Positions 33,327 to 41,021 of a stretch of 56,591 nucleotides of DNA are shown here, in pieces; the stretch's first letter is position 1; each line of letters begins with the position of its first letter. This DNA is from an uncultured Collinsella sp. (GTDB lineage: Bacteria; Actinomycetota; Coriobacteriia; Coriobacteriales; Coriobacteriaceae). Location of the stretch: positions 1-56,591 of the forward strand of contig CAADSS010000041.1 in NCBI GenBank assembly GCA_900751695.1. Reading direction: 5' to 3'. A program made the translations under genes and the position numbers. The notes under the pieces were generated by a model that did not search any database, was not told the DNA's origin, and was given only the letters and a program-made list of their open reading frames with translations.

Positions 33327-35558
33327 GTGGCACACAACAAACTGGAGGCAAGCCCCCAAGACCAGCGTGGTCAAGGCGGGCACGGAGCCATCCCCCTCTC
33401 CGCTGGCATGCTGCTTGTAACGCTCGGCGTCGTCTATGGCGACATCGGCACGAGCCCCATGTACACCATGAAATCAATCGTCGCCAACAACGGCGGCATC
33501 GGTACCGTCAGCGAGGACATGATCCTGGGCGCGCTTTCGCTCGTCATCTGGACCATGACGCTCGTGACCACGGTCAAGTACGTGGTAATCGCCATGAAGG
33601 CCGACAACCACAACGAAGGCGGCATCTTCGCCCTGTTTAGCCTGGTGCGAAAAGTGGCACCATGGCTGATCCTACCTGCCATGATCGGCGGCGCGGCGCT
33701 GCTCGCCGACGGCATCCTCACCCCCGCGGTCACGGTCACCACAGCCATCGAGGGCCTGCGTACCATCGAGTGGGGCCACGCGCTGCTGGGCGACGGCCAG
33801 ACCAACGTCATCATCATCACCATCATCATTATCTGCGGCCTATTTGCCATGCAGCGCGCCGGTACCTCGTCGATCGGTAAGCTGTTCGGCCCGCTCATGA
33901 CGTTGTGGTTCCTGTTCCTGGCAGGCGCCGGCCTGTTCAACATGCTCGGCAACCTGTCCATCCTGCGCGCGCTCAACCCCATCCGCGGCATCATGTTCCT
34001 GTTCTCGCCCATCAACCACTCGGGCATCATGGTGCTCGGCTTCGTCTTCCTGTCGACGACCGGCGCCGAGGCCCTCTACTCGGACATGGGCCACGTTGGC
34101 AAGGCCAACATCTATGCATCCTGGCCGTTTGTTAAGACGGCCCTTATCCTCAACTATCTGGGTCAGGGAGCTTGGCTGCTCGCCAATAACTCCAACCCCC
34201 AGATGCTCGCGATGGATATCGTCAACCCGTTCTATATGATGCTTCCCGAGCCCCTGCGCCCCTTTGCCATCGTGCTTTCGGCCGTAGCGGCCATCATCGC
34301 CTCGCAGGCGCTCATCACCGGCTCGTTCTCGCTGGTATCCGAGGCCACGCGCCTCAACCTTATGCCGCATCTGCGCATCCACTACCCCAGCGACACCAAG
34401 GGCCAGCTCTATATTCCGCTCGTCAACAACATCATGTGGGTCGGCTGCATCTTCATCGTGCTGCTGTTCCAGAACTCCGAGCGCATGGAAAGCGCCTACG
34501 GCCTCGCCATTACCGTGACCATGCTTATGACCACCACGCTTTTGACGAGCTACATCGCCGGCATTCTCAAGCACAAGCTGGGCGCCTGCGTCTTCGCCCT
34601 GCTCTTCGGTGCCATTGAGCTGTGCTTCTTTGCCTCGTGCCTCACCATGTTCTTTGACGGCGGCTACGTCATGATCTTCCTGGCCGCACTGCTGTTCGGC
34701 CTTATGTATGTGTGGCGTCGCGGCACCGCCATCGAACGCACGCAGACGATTCTGCTGCCCGTCTCCAAGTACATCGACCAGCTCGGCCGCCTGCGCAATG
34801 ACGAGACCTATCCCGTGCTCGCTGACAATCTGGTATTTCTCACCAACAGCCCCGACCCGCTCACGCTCGACCGCGACGTGCTCTATTCCATCCTGGATAA
34901 GCATCCCAAGCGCGCCAAGGCATATTGGTTCATTAACGTGCACGTTACCGACGAACCCTATACGCACGAGTATTCCGTCGAGACCTTTGGCACGGACTTC
35001 CTCTTCCGCGTTCGCCTGGACCTGGGCTTTAAAGTCAACCAGCGCGTCAACGCCTATCTGCGTCAGATCGTTGGCGACTTGATGGCATCGGGCGAGCTGC
35101 CGCCGCAACATCACACCTACTCCATCTACGAGACACGCGGCAACGTGGGTGACTTCCGCTTTTGTATGCTGCGCAAGATGCTTGCCCCCGAAACGGACAT
35201 CAACCGCAATGACCACCGCGTGATGGCCATCAAGTACGCCGTCCGCCGCGCCTGCGGAAGCCCGGCACGCTGGTACGGTCTTGAGAACTCGGCCATTATC
35301 ATCGAGTACGTGCCGCTGTTTGCCCGCATGCGCCCGGCCGTTAAGCTCGTGCGCACCCAGGTGCCGCTCGAGGTTCAGATCGAAGAGGCCGAGGAAATGG
35401 AAGTCGACATCTTCTCGGACGACTTGGTCAATGGCAACGAGGCCGGTAGGGACATGAACGTCGATCCCACCGAGCTGCTCGAGAGCGTCGCCGATACGCC
35501 CGAACAGCAACAGCTCGACGGCCTCGAGAGCGAACAGCTCAACGACGCCAACTTCTAG
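33327..35558 (+). CDS. kup: Kup-family potassium uptake protein
   Basis: A 743-residue potassium:proton symporter. The N-terminal GVVYGDIGTSPMYTMKSI signature is intact, followed by 12 membrane helices to about residue 450 and a long cytoplasmic C-terminal domain. The C-terminus carries an extra acidic tail (EEAEEMEVDIFSDDL and following), longer than in E. coli Kup. Start GTG 33327 is chosen for the TAAGGGAG site at 33314-33321; an ATG at 33309 would add six residues. Kup imports K+ at low potassium or acid pH. Two palindromes precede it and may mediate control. Confidence 0.92.
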   Translation: MAHNKLEASPQDQRGQGGHGAIPLSAGMLLVTLGVVYGDIGTSPMYTMKSIVANNGGIGTVSEDMILGALSLVIWTMTLVTTVKYVVIAMKADNHNEGGIFALFSLVRKVAPWLILPAMIGGAALLADGILTPAVTVTTAIEGLRTIEWGHALLGDGQTNVIIITIIIICGLFAMQRAGTSSIGKLFGPLMTLWFLFLAGAGLFNMLGNLSILRALNPIRGIMFLFSPINHSGIMVLGFVFLSTTGAEALYSDMGHVGKANIYASWPFVKTALILNYLGQGAWLLANNSNPQMLAMDIVNPFYMMLPEPLRPFAIVLSAVAAIIASQALITGSFSLVSEATRLNLMPHLRIHYPSDTKGQLYIPLVNNIMWVGCIFIVLLFQNSERMESAYGLAITVTMLMTTTLLTSYIAGILKHKLGACVFALLFGAIELCFFASCLTMFFDGGYVMIFLAALLFGLMYVWRRGTAIERTQTILLPVSKYIDQLGRLRNDETYPVLADNLVFLTNSPDPLTLDRDVLYSILDKHPKRAKAYWFINVHVTDEPYTHEYSVETFGTDFLFRVRLDLGFKVNQRVNAYLRQIVGDLMASGELPPQHHTYSIYETRGNVGDFRFCMLRKMLAPETDINRNDHRVMAIKYAVRRACGSPARWYGLENSAIIIEYVPLFARMRPAVKLVRTQVPLEVQIEEAEEMEVDIFSDDLVNGNEAGRDMNVDPTELLESVADTPEQQQLDGLESEQLNDANF

Positions 35559-35580
35559 CGCCGTCACCCATCGACGATAG

Positions 35581-35612
35581 CGGCCCTGCACCTCGCGAGA
35601 GATGCAGGGCCG
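35581..35612 (+). terminator. Hairpin after kup
   Basis: CGGCCCTGCA (35581-35590) pairs perfectly with TGCAGGGCCG (35603-35612), followed by TCTTGT. It lies between convergent kup and the bile salt hydrolase gene. Confidence 0.65.
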
Positions 35613-35637
35613 TCTTGTATTGCAGTAAAGCTAGCGG

Positions 35638-36603
35638 CTACGAACGACGCGGCTCGGGAACCACGAGTCTATCGGGGCTCGCGCCCTCGGCATCCGTCAG
35701 GCTCACGTAGCGAATCGACGGATCCCCATACATCGCGTAGTAATAATTGCCCGTGCGCGCGCTAAAGCATCCGGTATAGATAGTCTTCTCGAACTTGCCA
35801 TCGCCCATCCTGGACGCCCCCTCAATCATCACCACGCCCTCGAGTGAACGGAACATGCGGACGACGTTTTCGGTCTCGCTCTCCTTTTGCGGGTAATTGG
35901 CATTGAGGTACGCCGCCTTTACAAAACGGCTCGGCGAATAGCAGTCACCCGGAATACCGCGCATGCCGGCACCCGCACCATAGGGCTTGAGCTCGGCGCC
36001 ACGCCATGTCGCCGTCTGCGGAAAATCGCTTGTGGCCGTGATATAGGTGCGCAGGTTTTCCATGTGCCACGGGAAGGTGGGCTGATTGGCAAGGGTGTCG
36101 ACCGGATCGTCGTATACATGCAGGCCGTCAGCCATCATCTCGACCACGATGCTACGCTGGCTGTCGCCGATAATCCAATGGAGCAGCGACACGCCCAGCC
36201 CCTCTCCGGCAGATTTGGCGACAATCACCGTGTCGCGCAGCGCGGCCTCGACCTCATCGACCGTCGAGAACGTCGCTGCCACCCACAGGGGAAACTCATA
36301 GGCTGCGATATTGGTCTTGCCGTCGACAGGGTCCTCGGCATACTCGGCATAACCCGGGAAATTGAGACCCGCCACGGCGAGGCCCGCATCGTTGCCGCAG
36401 TCGAAGAACATGGGATAGTTCTTGTAATCGATGCACATACCGATCACCGCGTGTGCCGCTGTCGCGTCGTCGATAAACGAATACGGAATGTGAAACCCGC
36501 GAGGCATCACGCGAACCTGTTGGCCATAGTCAAAGCTCCAGTCGAGGTTGCGGCCTAGATACATGTGGCCAGAATTATCGGTAAATCGAATGCTCGTACA
36601 CAT
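35638..36603 (-). CDS. bsh: Bile salt hydrolase (choloylglycine hydrolase family)
   Basis: A 321-residue Ntn hydrolase. After removal of Met1 the nucleophile Cys2 is exposed (MCTSIRFTD). Arg18 and Asp21 lie in YLGRNLDWSFDYG; a later LANQPTFPWHMENL and YSPSRFVKAAY supply the remaining conserved Asn and Arg. GLNFPGYAEYAEDPVDGKTN is the substrate-loop run typical of bile salt hydrolases rather than penicillin V acylases. It cuts glycine or taurine from conjugated bile acids in the gut and is likely cytoplasmic, as no signal peptide is seen. ATG 36603 is set by AGGAGG and by the mature Cys; the open frame starts 21 codons earlier without support. Confidence 0.88.
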   Translation of the reverse strand: MCTSIRFTDNSGHMYLGRNLDWSFDYGQQVRVMPRGFHIPYSFIDDATAAHAVIGMCIDYKNYPMFFDCGNDAGLAVAGLNFPGYAEYAEDPVDGKTNIAAYEFPLWVAATFSTVDEVEAALRDTVIVAKSAGEGLGVSLLHWIIGDSQRSIVVEMMADGLHVYDDPVDTLANQPTFPWHMENLRTYITATSDFPQTATWRGAELKPYGAGAGMRGIPGDCYSPSRFVKAAYLNANYPQKESETENVVRMFRSLEGVVMIEGASRMGDGKFEKTIYTGCFSARTGNYYYAMYGDPSIRYVSLTDAEGASPDRLVVPEPRRS

Positions 36604-36669
36604 GGCGCCTCCTAGCTTTACGTTCTTGCTAAGGTTATTGTCTCCAAACAAAAAGGGGCTAAACACAAA

Positions 36670-36703
36670 AGCCCGGACATGACAACAATGTCACGCCCGG
36701 GCT
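36670..36703 (-). terminator. Terminator of the deformylase-like gene
   Basis: AGCCCGG/CCGGGCT outer stem with an inner TGACA/TGTCA pair. On the minus strand it is followed by TTTTGTGTTT. It lies between the deformylase-like gene and the bile salt hydrolase gene. Confidence 0.8.
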
Positions 36704-36744
36704 ATTCAAGCAGGATAAACTCAACCAAGTTAACCCCGCAGGTC

Positions 36745-36853
36745 GTCTAAGGGGTCAAAGTGCCGCAGATTGCCACGAAAGAGGAGCGAAGCGTACTTAA
36801 GGTACGCGAGCGACGATTGAGCGGCAAGGTGCGGTGCTTTGATCCCCTTAGAC
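36745..36853 (-). repeat. Long rod-like hairpin at the 3' end of the deformylase-like gene
   Basis: GTCTAAGGGGTCAAAG at 36745-36760 is matched by the reverse complement of 36837-36853 with one extra base, and the pairing continues through GCCGC/GCGGT and a GCAG/TTGCC stretch. An apical hairpin GCGTAC-TTAAG-GTACGC closes it. On the minus strand the structure begins within the last sense codon and the stop codon. Confidence 0.7.
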
Positions 36854-37267
36854 CAACTTGCCGAGGCAGTGGTCGATCATATGCTGGATCATCTGTGCCT
36901 CGAAGCCGACGAAGTCCTGCTTGCGCTCGCGCATCTTGCCGTCGACGATCTGGTCAAAAGCAACCTTGCACTTGATGTAGCGCGTGGACTTGGTGATCTC
37001 CTCGTGCGTCAGGCAGCTCTCCTCCATCTTGCTGGCACCCAGGCCAAACACCAGACGGGGGTTGTAGAGCACATGGGGCTCGCCGGCATCGTCCAGGTAG
37101 ACGCAGACCTTCTTGGTGATGCCGATCTGGTTGGCGGCAAGGCAGCCGGCATCGTCGAGCGACTTGATGGTATCGATCAGGTCCTGTGCGACCGACTCGT
37201 CTTCGACGGTCGCGACCTCGCAACGCTGGGACAGAATATCCTCGTCGTGGCAGAGCTCTTTAATCAT
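36848..37267 (-). CDS. Deformylase paralogue lacking the catalytic Glu
   Basis: A 139-residue member of the deformylase fold. Motif 1 (AGCLAANQIGI) keeps the Gln. Motif 2 is EESCLTHE instead of EGCLS. Motif 3 is MIQHMIDHCLG, where the catalytic Glu of HExDH is Met although both His ligands remain. It may bind metal but is unlikely to deformylate normally. ATG 37267 is chosen because GGAGG lies five bases before it; an ATG at 37279 would use no site. It is paralogous to 28961-29371. A strong terminator and the rod-like hairpin follow. Confidence 0.78.
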   Translation of the reverse strand: MIKELCHDEDILSQRCEVATVEDESVAQDLIDTIKSLDDAGCLAANQIGITKKVCVYLDDAGEPHVLYNPRLVFGLGASKMEESCLTHEEITKSTRYIKCKVAFDQIVDGKMRERKQDFVGFEAQMIQHMIDHCLGKLV

Positions 37268-37460
37268 ACGTTCCTCCATAGGGGTCGTTGTAACCGCTTA
37301 AGTATACGGTACCCACACATTTTCATGCGAAAAATACCGTCCGTCTGCTACAAAGCGCCGAACATCAACATGCGAGGAACAACAGCGTCGTAAAGGGGCT
37401 ATAGTGGGTGAGTTCGTGTCAATCGGCCTAAACTCGGGGCCGAACAAGGAAAGGGTATGC

Positions 37461-38771
37461 ATGGACGAACTATTTCACGTCAGCGAGCGCAAGTCCACAA
37501 TCGGGACCGAACTTCGCGCTGGACTGACAACGTTCCTGGCAATGGCCTACATCATTGCCGTCAACCCCGCGGTGCTCTCGGGCGCCGGCATCGATGCGGG
37601 AGCGCTCGCCTGCGCCACCTGCCTGGGCGCCGGCATCATGACCATCTGCATGGGCATCTTCGCCAACCGCCCGCTCGCCTGCGCGTCGGGCTTAGGCGTC
37701 AACGCGATGATCGCTGGAATCGCCACCACCGTCTGCGGCGGTGACTGGCACGTGGCCATGAGCGTTATCTTCCTCGAGGGTATCGTCATCTTGCTGCTCG
37801 TGCTTTGTGGCCTGCGCGAGGCCATCATGGACGCCATCCCGGTTGTCCTGCGTCACGCCATCTCGGTGGGTCTGGGCCTGTTCATCGCCATGATTGGCCT
37901 GTGCGATGCCGGCATTATCACCGCTGGCGCCGGTACACTCGTCGGTCTGGGCGACATCACCTCCCCCACCTTCATCGTCGGCATCATCTCCATCCTGGTG
38001 ACAGTCGCCCTCGCCTGCCGCAACGTCCCCGGCTCGCTGCTCATCGGCATCGTCGTCGCCGTCATCGCCGGTATCCCCCTAGGTGTGACCCAGGCTCCGA
38101 CCGGTATCATCGCCCCGCTCGACTTCTCGAGCATCGGTGGCCCCATCGCCGACGCCGGCGGCGTGCCCGCCATCGTCAAGGTCCTTACCGACCCCACGCT
38201 CCTCGTCATCTCGTTCTCGCTGCTCATGAGTGACTTCTTCGACACCATGGGCACCGCGATGGCCGTGGCCAAGCAGGGCGAGTTCCTCACCGACGACGGC
38301 AACGTCGAGAATATCAAGGAGATCCTAATCGTCGACTCCGCCGCCGCTGCTGTGGGCGGTTTCATGGGTGTCTCCTCCATCACCCCCTTCGTCGAGTCCA
38401 CTTCCGGCGCCGCCGACGGTGGCCGCACGGGTCTCACCTCCGTCACCACCGGCGTGCTGTTCATTCTCGCCGCGTTCTTCTCCCCCATCGTCACCATCGT
38501 TTCCAGCGCCGCCACCTGCGGTGCTCTGGTCTACGTCGGCTACCTCATGATGAGCGAGGCCTCCGAGATCGACTGGTCCGACGTGTCTCAGGGTTTCCCG
38601 GCGTTCATGATTGTCGCCGGCGTGCCCTTCACCTACTCCATCTCTGCCGGCATTGGCCTGGGCTTTATCGCCTACGTGATCGTCGCGCTCTTTAAGGGCG
38701 AGGCCTCCAAGATCAAGCCGCTCATGTGGATCGCAGCCCTCGCCTTCCTCGTCTACTTCTTCGTAGCGTAG
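37461..38771 (+). CDS. NCS2-family purine permease (AzgA/PbuG-like)
   Basis: A 436-residue transporter. The N-terminal ELRAGLTTFLAMAYIIAVNP and the SGAGIDAGALACATCLGAGI run match the guanine/hypoxanthine or adenine permeases (AzgA/PbuG branch). Later signatures are SFSLLMSDFFDTMGTAMAVA and FMGVSSITPFVESTSGAADG. About twelve helices. ATG 37461 is preceded by AAAGGG; an in-frame start at 37404 adds 19 unlikely residues. Transport of a purine base by proton symport is expected. Its last 14 codons are found again at 40772 as part of the tandem duplication. No purine riboswitch is visible before it. Confidence 0.88.
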   Translation: MDELFHVSERKSTIGTELRAGLTTFLAMAYIIAVNPAVLSGAGIDAGALACATCLGAGIMTICMGIFANRPLACASGLGVNAMIAGIATTVCGGDWHVAMSVIFLEGIVILLLVLCGLREAIMDAIPVVLRHAISVGLGLFIAMIGLCDAGIITAGAGTLVGLGDITSPTFIVGIISILVTVALACRNVPGSLLIGIVVAVIAGIPLGVTQAPTGIIAPLDFSSIGGPIADAGGVPAIVKVLTDPTLLVISFSLLMSDFFDTMGTAMAVAKQGEFLTDDGNVENIKEILIVDSAAAAVGGFMGVSSITPFVESTSGAADGGRTGLTSVTTGVLFILAAFFSPIVTIVSSAATCGALVYVGYLMMSEASEIDWSDVSQGFPAFMIVAGVPFTYSISAGIGLGFIAYVIVALFKGEASKIKPLMWIAALAFLVYFFVA

Positions 38772-38799
38772 CGGCAAAGCTGCCAAAGCAGAACACCAA

Positions 38800-38834
38800 A
38801 GCGCGGAGTCGCATCGAGCGGCTCCGCGCTTTTC
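38800..38834 (+). terminator. Terminator of the purine permease
   Basis: AGCGCGGAG (38800-38808) pairs with CTCCGCGCT (38822-38830), followed by TTTCTTTT. A decayed copy lies at 40845-40878 within the duplication. Confidence 0.8.
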
Positions 38835-38977
38835 TTTTAAAGCCAGGCAACGCACGGACGCGCGATGTTTTGCTTCCCAAGTTTTGGACATTTTGCCCTC
38901 CAAACGGCACTACCGCCGGCTACATCCTGCAGATATGCTGGGCTAAATCGCATAGCCCTATGAGGATGGGAGTAACC

Positions 38978-40750
38978 ATGGCCGCCTTGTTCACGACCCC
39001 CAAGCGCAATGACAAAACCTCTGGAGCCCATTTTGTCGAGCCCGACGTGCGCCGTCGCACGCCGCTCGCACACGGAAGCTGGCGTCGCGTGACGCGCCGC
39101 ATCGTTGTAGGCGCCGTATGCGCGCTTACGGTGAGCTCGCTGCTTATGCCGAGCGTCTCGCTCGCGGCCGAGTGGGTGGACGTCGGCGGTACCCAGTACA
39201 ACGCCGGCACCGCGGCAGGCGACGAGGCCGGCACCTGGAGCTGGGACGGCGCCGACGATATGAAGCTCAACGACTATGACGGCGGCGCGATCGAGGCAGC
39301 AGGCAAGCTCAACGTGAGCTACGAGGGCAACAACACCGTCACTAACGACGACGGCCGCGGCATCAAGGTTAAGGATGGCGCGAACGAGAACGCCGAGCTT
39401 AATATTCAGGGCGACGCGTCCAGCACGCTCAACGTGACATCTTCTCGTGACGCCATCACTTCCGTCGGCAACATCAACATCGACGGCGCTGGCACTGTCA
39501 ACGCCACGAGCACCGAGCACGATGCCATCGATGCCGGGGGCGATGTCACCATCAAGGGCTCGGGAAACGTTAACGCCACGGGCGATTCGGATGGCATCAG
39601 GGCCGACGGCAACATCACGATCGACAACAGCGGAACCGTCACCGCCAAGGCCACCGAGGATCAGGGTATCGATGCTAACGAGAACCTCATCATAAAGGGC
39701 GGCGGCAAGGTAGAGGCAAGCTCTATCAAAGACAATGCGATTTGGGCCGACGGCAACATCGAGATCTCGGGTGGCAGCCAGGTCAAGGCAAGCTCCGAGG
39801 AAGACACCGCCATCGACGGTAAAAACAGCCTCACGGTCACGAACGCTTCCCTCAACGCAAGTGGCGTTGGGTATGGCATCTATGTCTACAAGGGCATCAC
39901 GCTCGATGGCGCGACCGTGACGGTCCGCGCAAGCTCAGATGGCGGGGAAGTCAGCGCACTCTTCACCGATGAGGACGACATCGTCATCAAGAACGGCTCG
40001 ACTGTGGATGCGCTCGCAGAAGGCAGGTTCTCGGTTGTAATCTCCACCAGTAATTTCTACTCCGACGAAGCGGGTGGCCATATCTACATCAGTGACTCCG
40101 TTGTCAAGGCCATAGCCCGCTATACCGAGACCGGCGGCGACGGCCCCGATCACTACAGCAACGACCAAAGCGGCGCGGTCATTCCCGAGCATAGGGGCGT
40201 GAACATCGGCATCTTTGCCCGAACCAAGGAGGGCATCACGCCCGCGACTATCTCGATTGTCCGCAGTAAGGTCACAGCTGAGGGAGATACGGCGGCAATC
40301 TTCGCCCTTGCCATGAGCGCGGACGGCAAGGCGATTGGCACCATCGAAATCAAGGACGCCATCATCCAGACGCCTGCAGGCGGCAAAGTCATTGACTATC
40401 GCAACAAGGAAGTGCTCAGCGACGGCATCTCCTACGAGGCAGGTCAAACCATCGGCACGGGTGACGCCACGATCGACTCCCCCTATAACGAAGCCGTCGC
40501 CAAGAGCACGGTCATCGCGCCTCCCGAGGAGATCAAACCCGAGGAGAAGCCAGGCGAGACCAAGCCCGAGGGTTCCAAGTCCGAGGGCACGAAGACGACC
40601 AAGACCGTTGCAGTTGCAGCCACGGGAGCCAAGATCGCCGGCAAACTCGCAGCAACCGGCGACGCCTCGAGCGCAGCCATCGTGGCAGCCGCCCTTGCGG
40701 GAACAGCCGCCATCGCCGCGGGCGCCGTGGTGAGCCGCAAGCGCTCGTAA
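38978..40750 (+). CDS. Sortase-anchored beta-helical surface protein 1
   Basis: A 590-residue exported protein. A long, Arg-rich signal peptide (hydrophobic core about residues 42-60, cleavage probably after VSLAA) is followed by a region of roughly 20-residue repeats such as GNINIDGAGTVNATSTEHDA, GGDVTIKGSGNVNATGDSDG and GNITIDNSGTVTAKATEDQG. This is the pattern of Cthe_2159/carbohydrate-binding beta-helix proteins. A Pro/Glu/Lys-rich wall spacer follows (about 510-555), then the sorting signal LAATGD, a hydrophobic helix and RKRS. Start ATG 38978 has GGGAG at 38968-38972. No sortase gene is in the window; LAxTG suits a class E sortase. Confidence 0.8.
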   Translation: MAALFTTPKRNDKTSGAHFVEPDVRRRTPLAHGSWRRVTRRIVVGAVCALTVSSLLMPSVSLAAEWVDVGGTQYNAGTAAGDEAGTWSWDGADDMKLNDYDGGAIEAAGKLNVSYEGNNTVTNDDGRGIKVKDGANENAELNIQGDASSTLNVTSSRDAITSVGNINIDGAGTVNATSTEHDAIDAGGDVTIKGSGNVNATGDSDGIRADGNITIDNSGTVTAKATEDQGIDANENLIIKGGGKVEASSIKDNAIWADGNIEISGGSQVKASSEEDTAIDGKNSLTVTNASLNASGVGYGIYVYKGITLDGATVTVRASSDGGEVSALFTDEDDIVIKNGSTVDALAEGRFSVVISTSNFYSDEAGGHIYISDSVVKAIARYTETGGDGPDHYSNDQSGAVIPEHRGVNIGIFARTKEGITPATISIVRSKVTAEGDTAAIFALAMSADGKAIGTIEIKDAIIQTPAGGKVIDYRNKEVLSDGISYEAGQTIGTGDATIDSPYNEAVAKSTVIAPPEEIKPEEKPGETKPEGSKSEGTKTTKTVAVAATGAKIAGKLAATGDASSAAIVAAALAGTAAIAAGAVVSRKRS

Positions 40751-40844
40751 ACACTTTTTCGCACGGGACGGGTGGATCGCGGCCCTTGCCTTCCTCGTCT
40801 ACTTCTTCGTAGCGTAAGGGCAAGGCTGCAAAAGCTGAACAATA

Positions 40845-40878
40845 AAGCGCGGAGTCGCCATGCGGCCCCGCGCTTTTC
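40845..40878 (+). terminator. Decayed terminator copy between the two surface genes
   Basis: AAGCGCGG pairs with CCGCGCTT around a longer loop, followed by TTCTTTT. It is the duplicate of the permease terminator and probably ends the first surface-protein transcript. Confidence 0.7.
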
Positions 40879-41021
40879 TTTTAGCGCCGGTCCCTGCGCC
40901 GGCGTGCGGCCTATTTCTCCCCAATTTTGGCCATTTTGCCCTCCAAACGGCACTACCGCCGGCAACATCCAGCAGATACGCTGAATCTAGTCGTATAGGC
41001 CCTATGAGAACGGGAGCAACC

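Larger units (their letters stand above)
38726..40771 (+). repeat. Tandem duplication unit 1
   Basis: A unit of about 2046 bp. It begins inside the 3' end of the purine permease (GTGGATCGC at 38726) and repeats at 40772. It includes the permease C-terminus, the terminator, the spacer and the first surface-protein gene. Confidence 0.8.

Noticed and set aside
33840..35591. A 583-residue minus-strand open frame
   Set aside because: Antisense to kup, which has all Kup signatures.
36848..37267. Deformylase paralogue as a pseudogene
   Set aside because: The frame is intact, with a good ribosome site and terminator and conserved fold; the altered active site looks like specialisation rather than decay.
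37280..37460. Possible purine riboswitch before the NCS2 permease
   Set aside because: No conserved purine aptamer core. The only structure is a weak TCGGCC/GGCCGA stem near the ribosome site.
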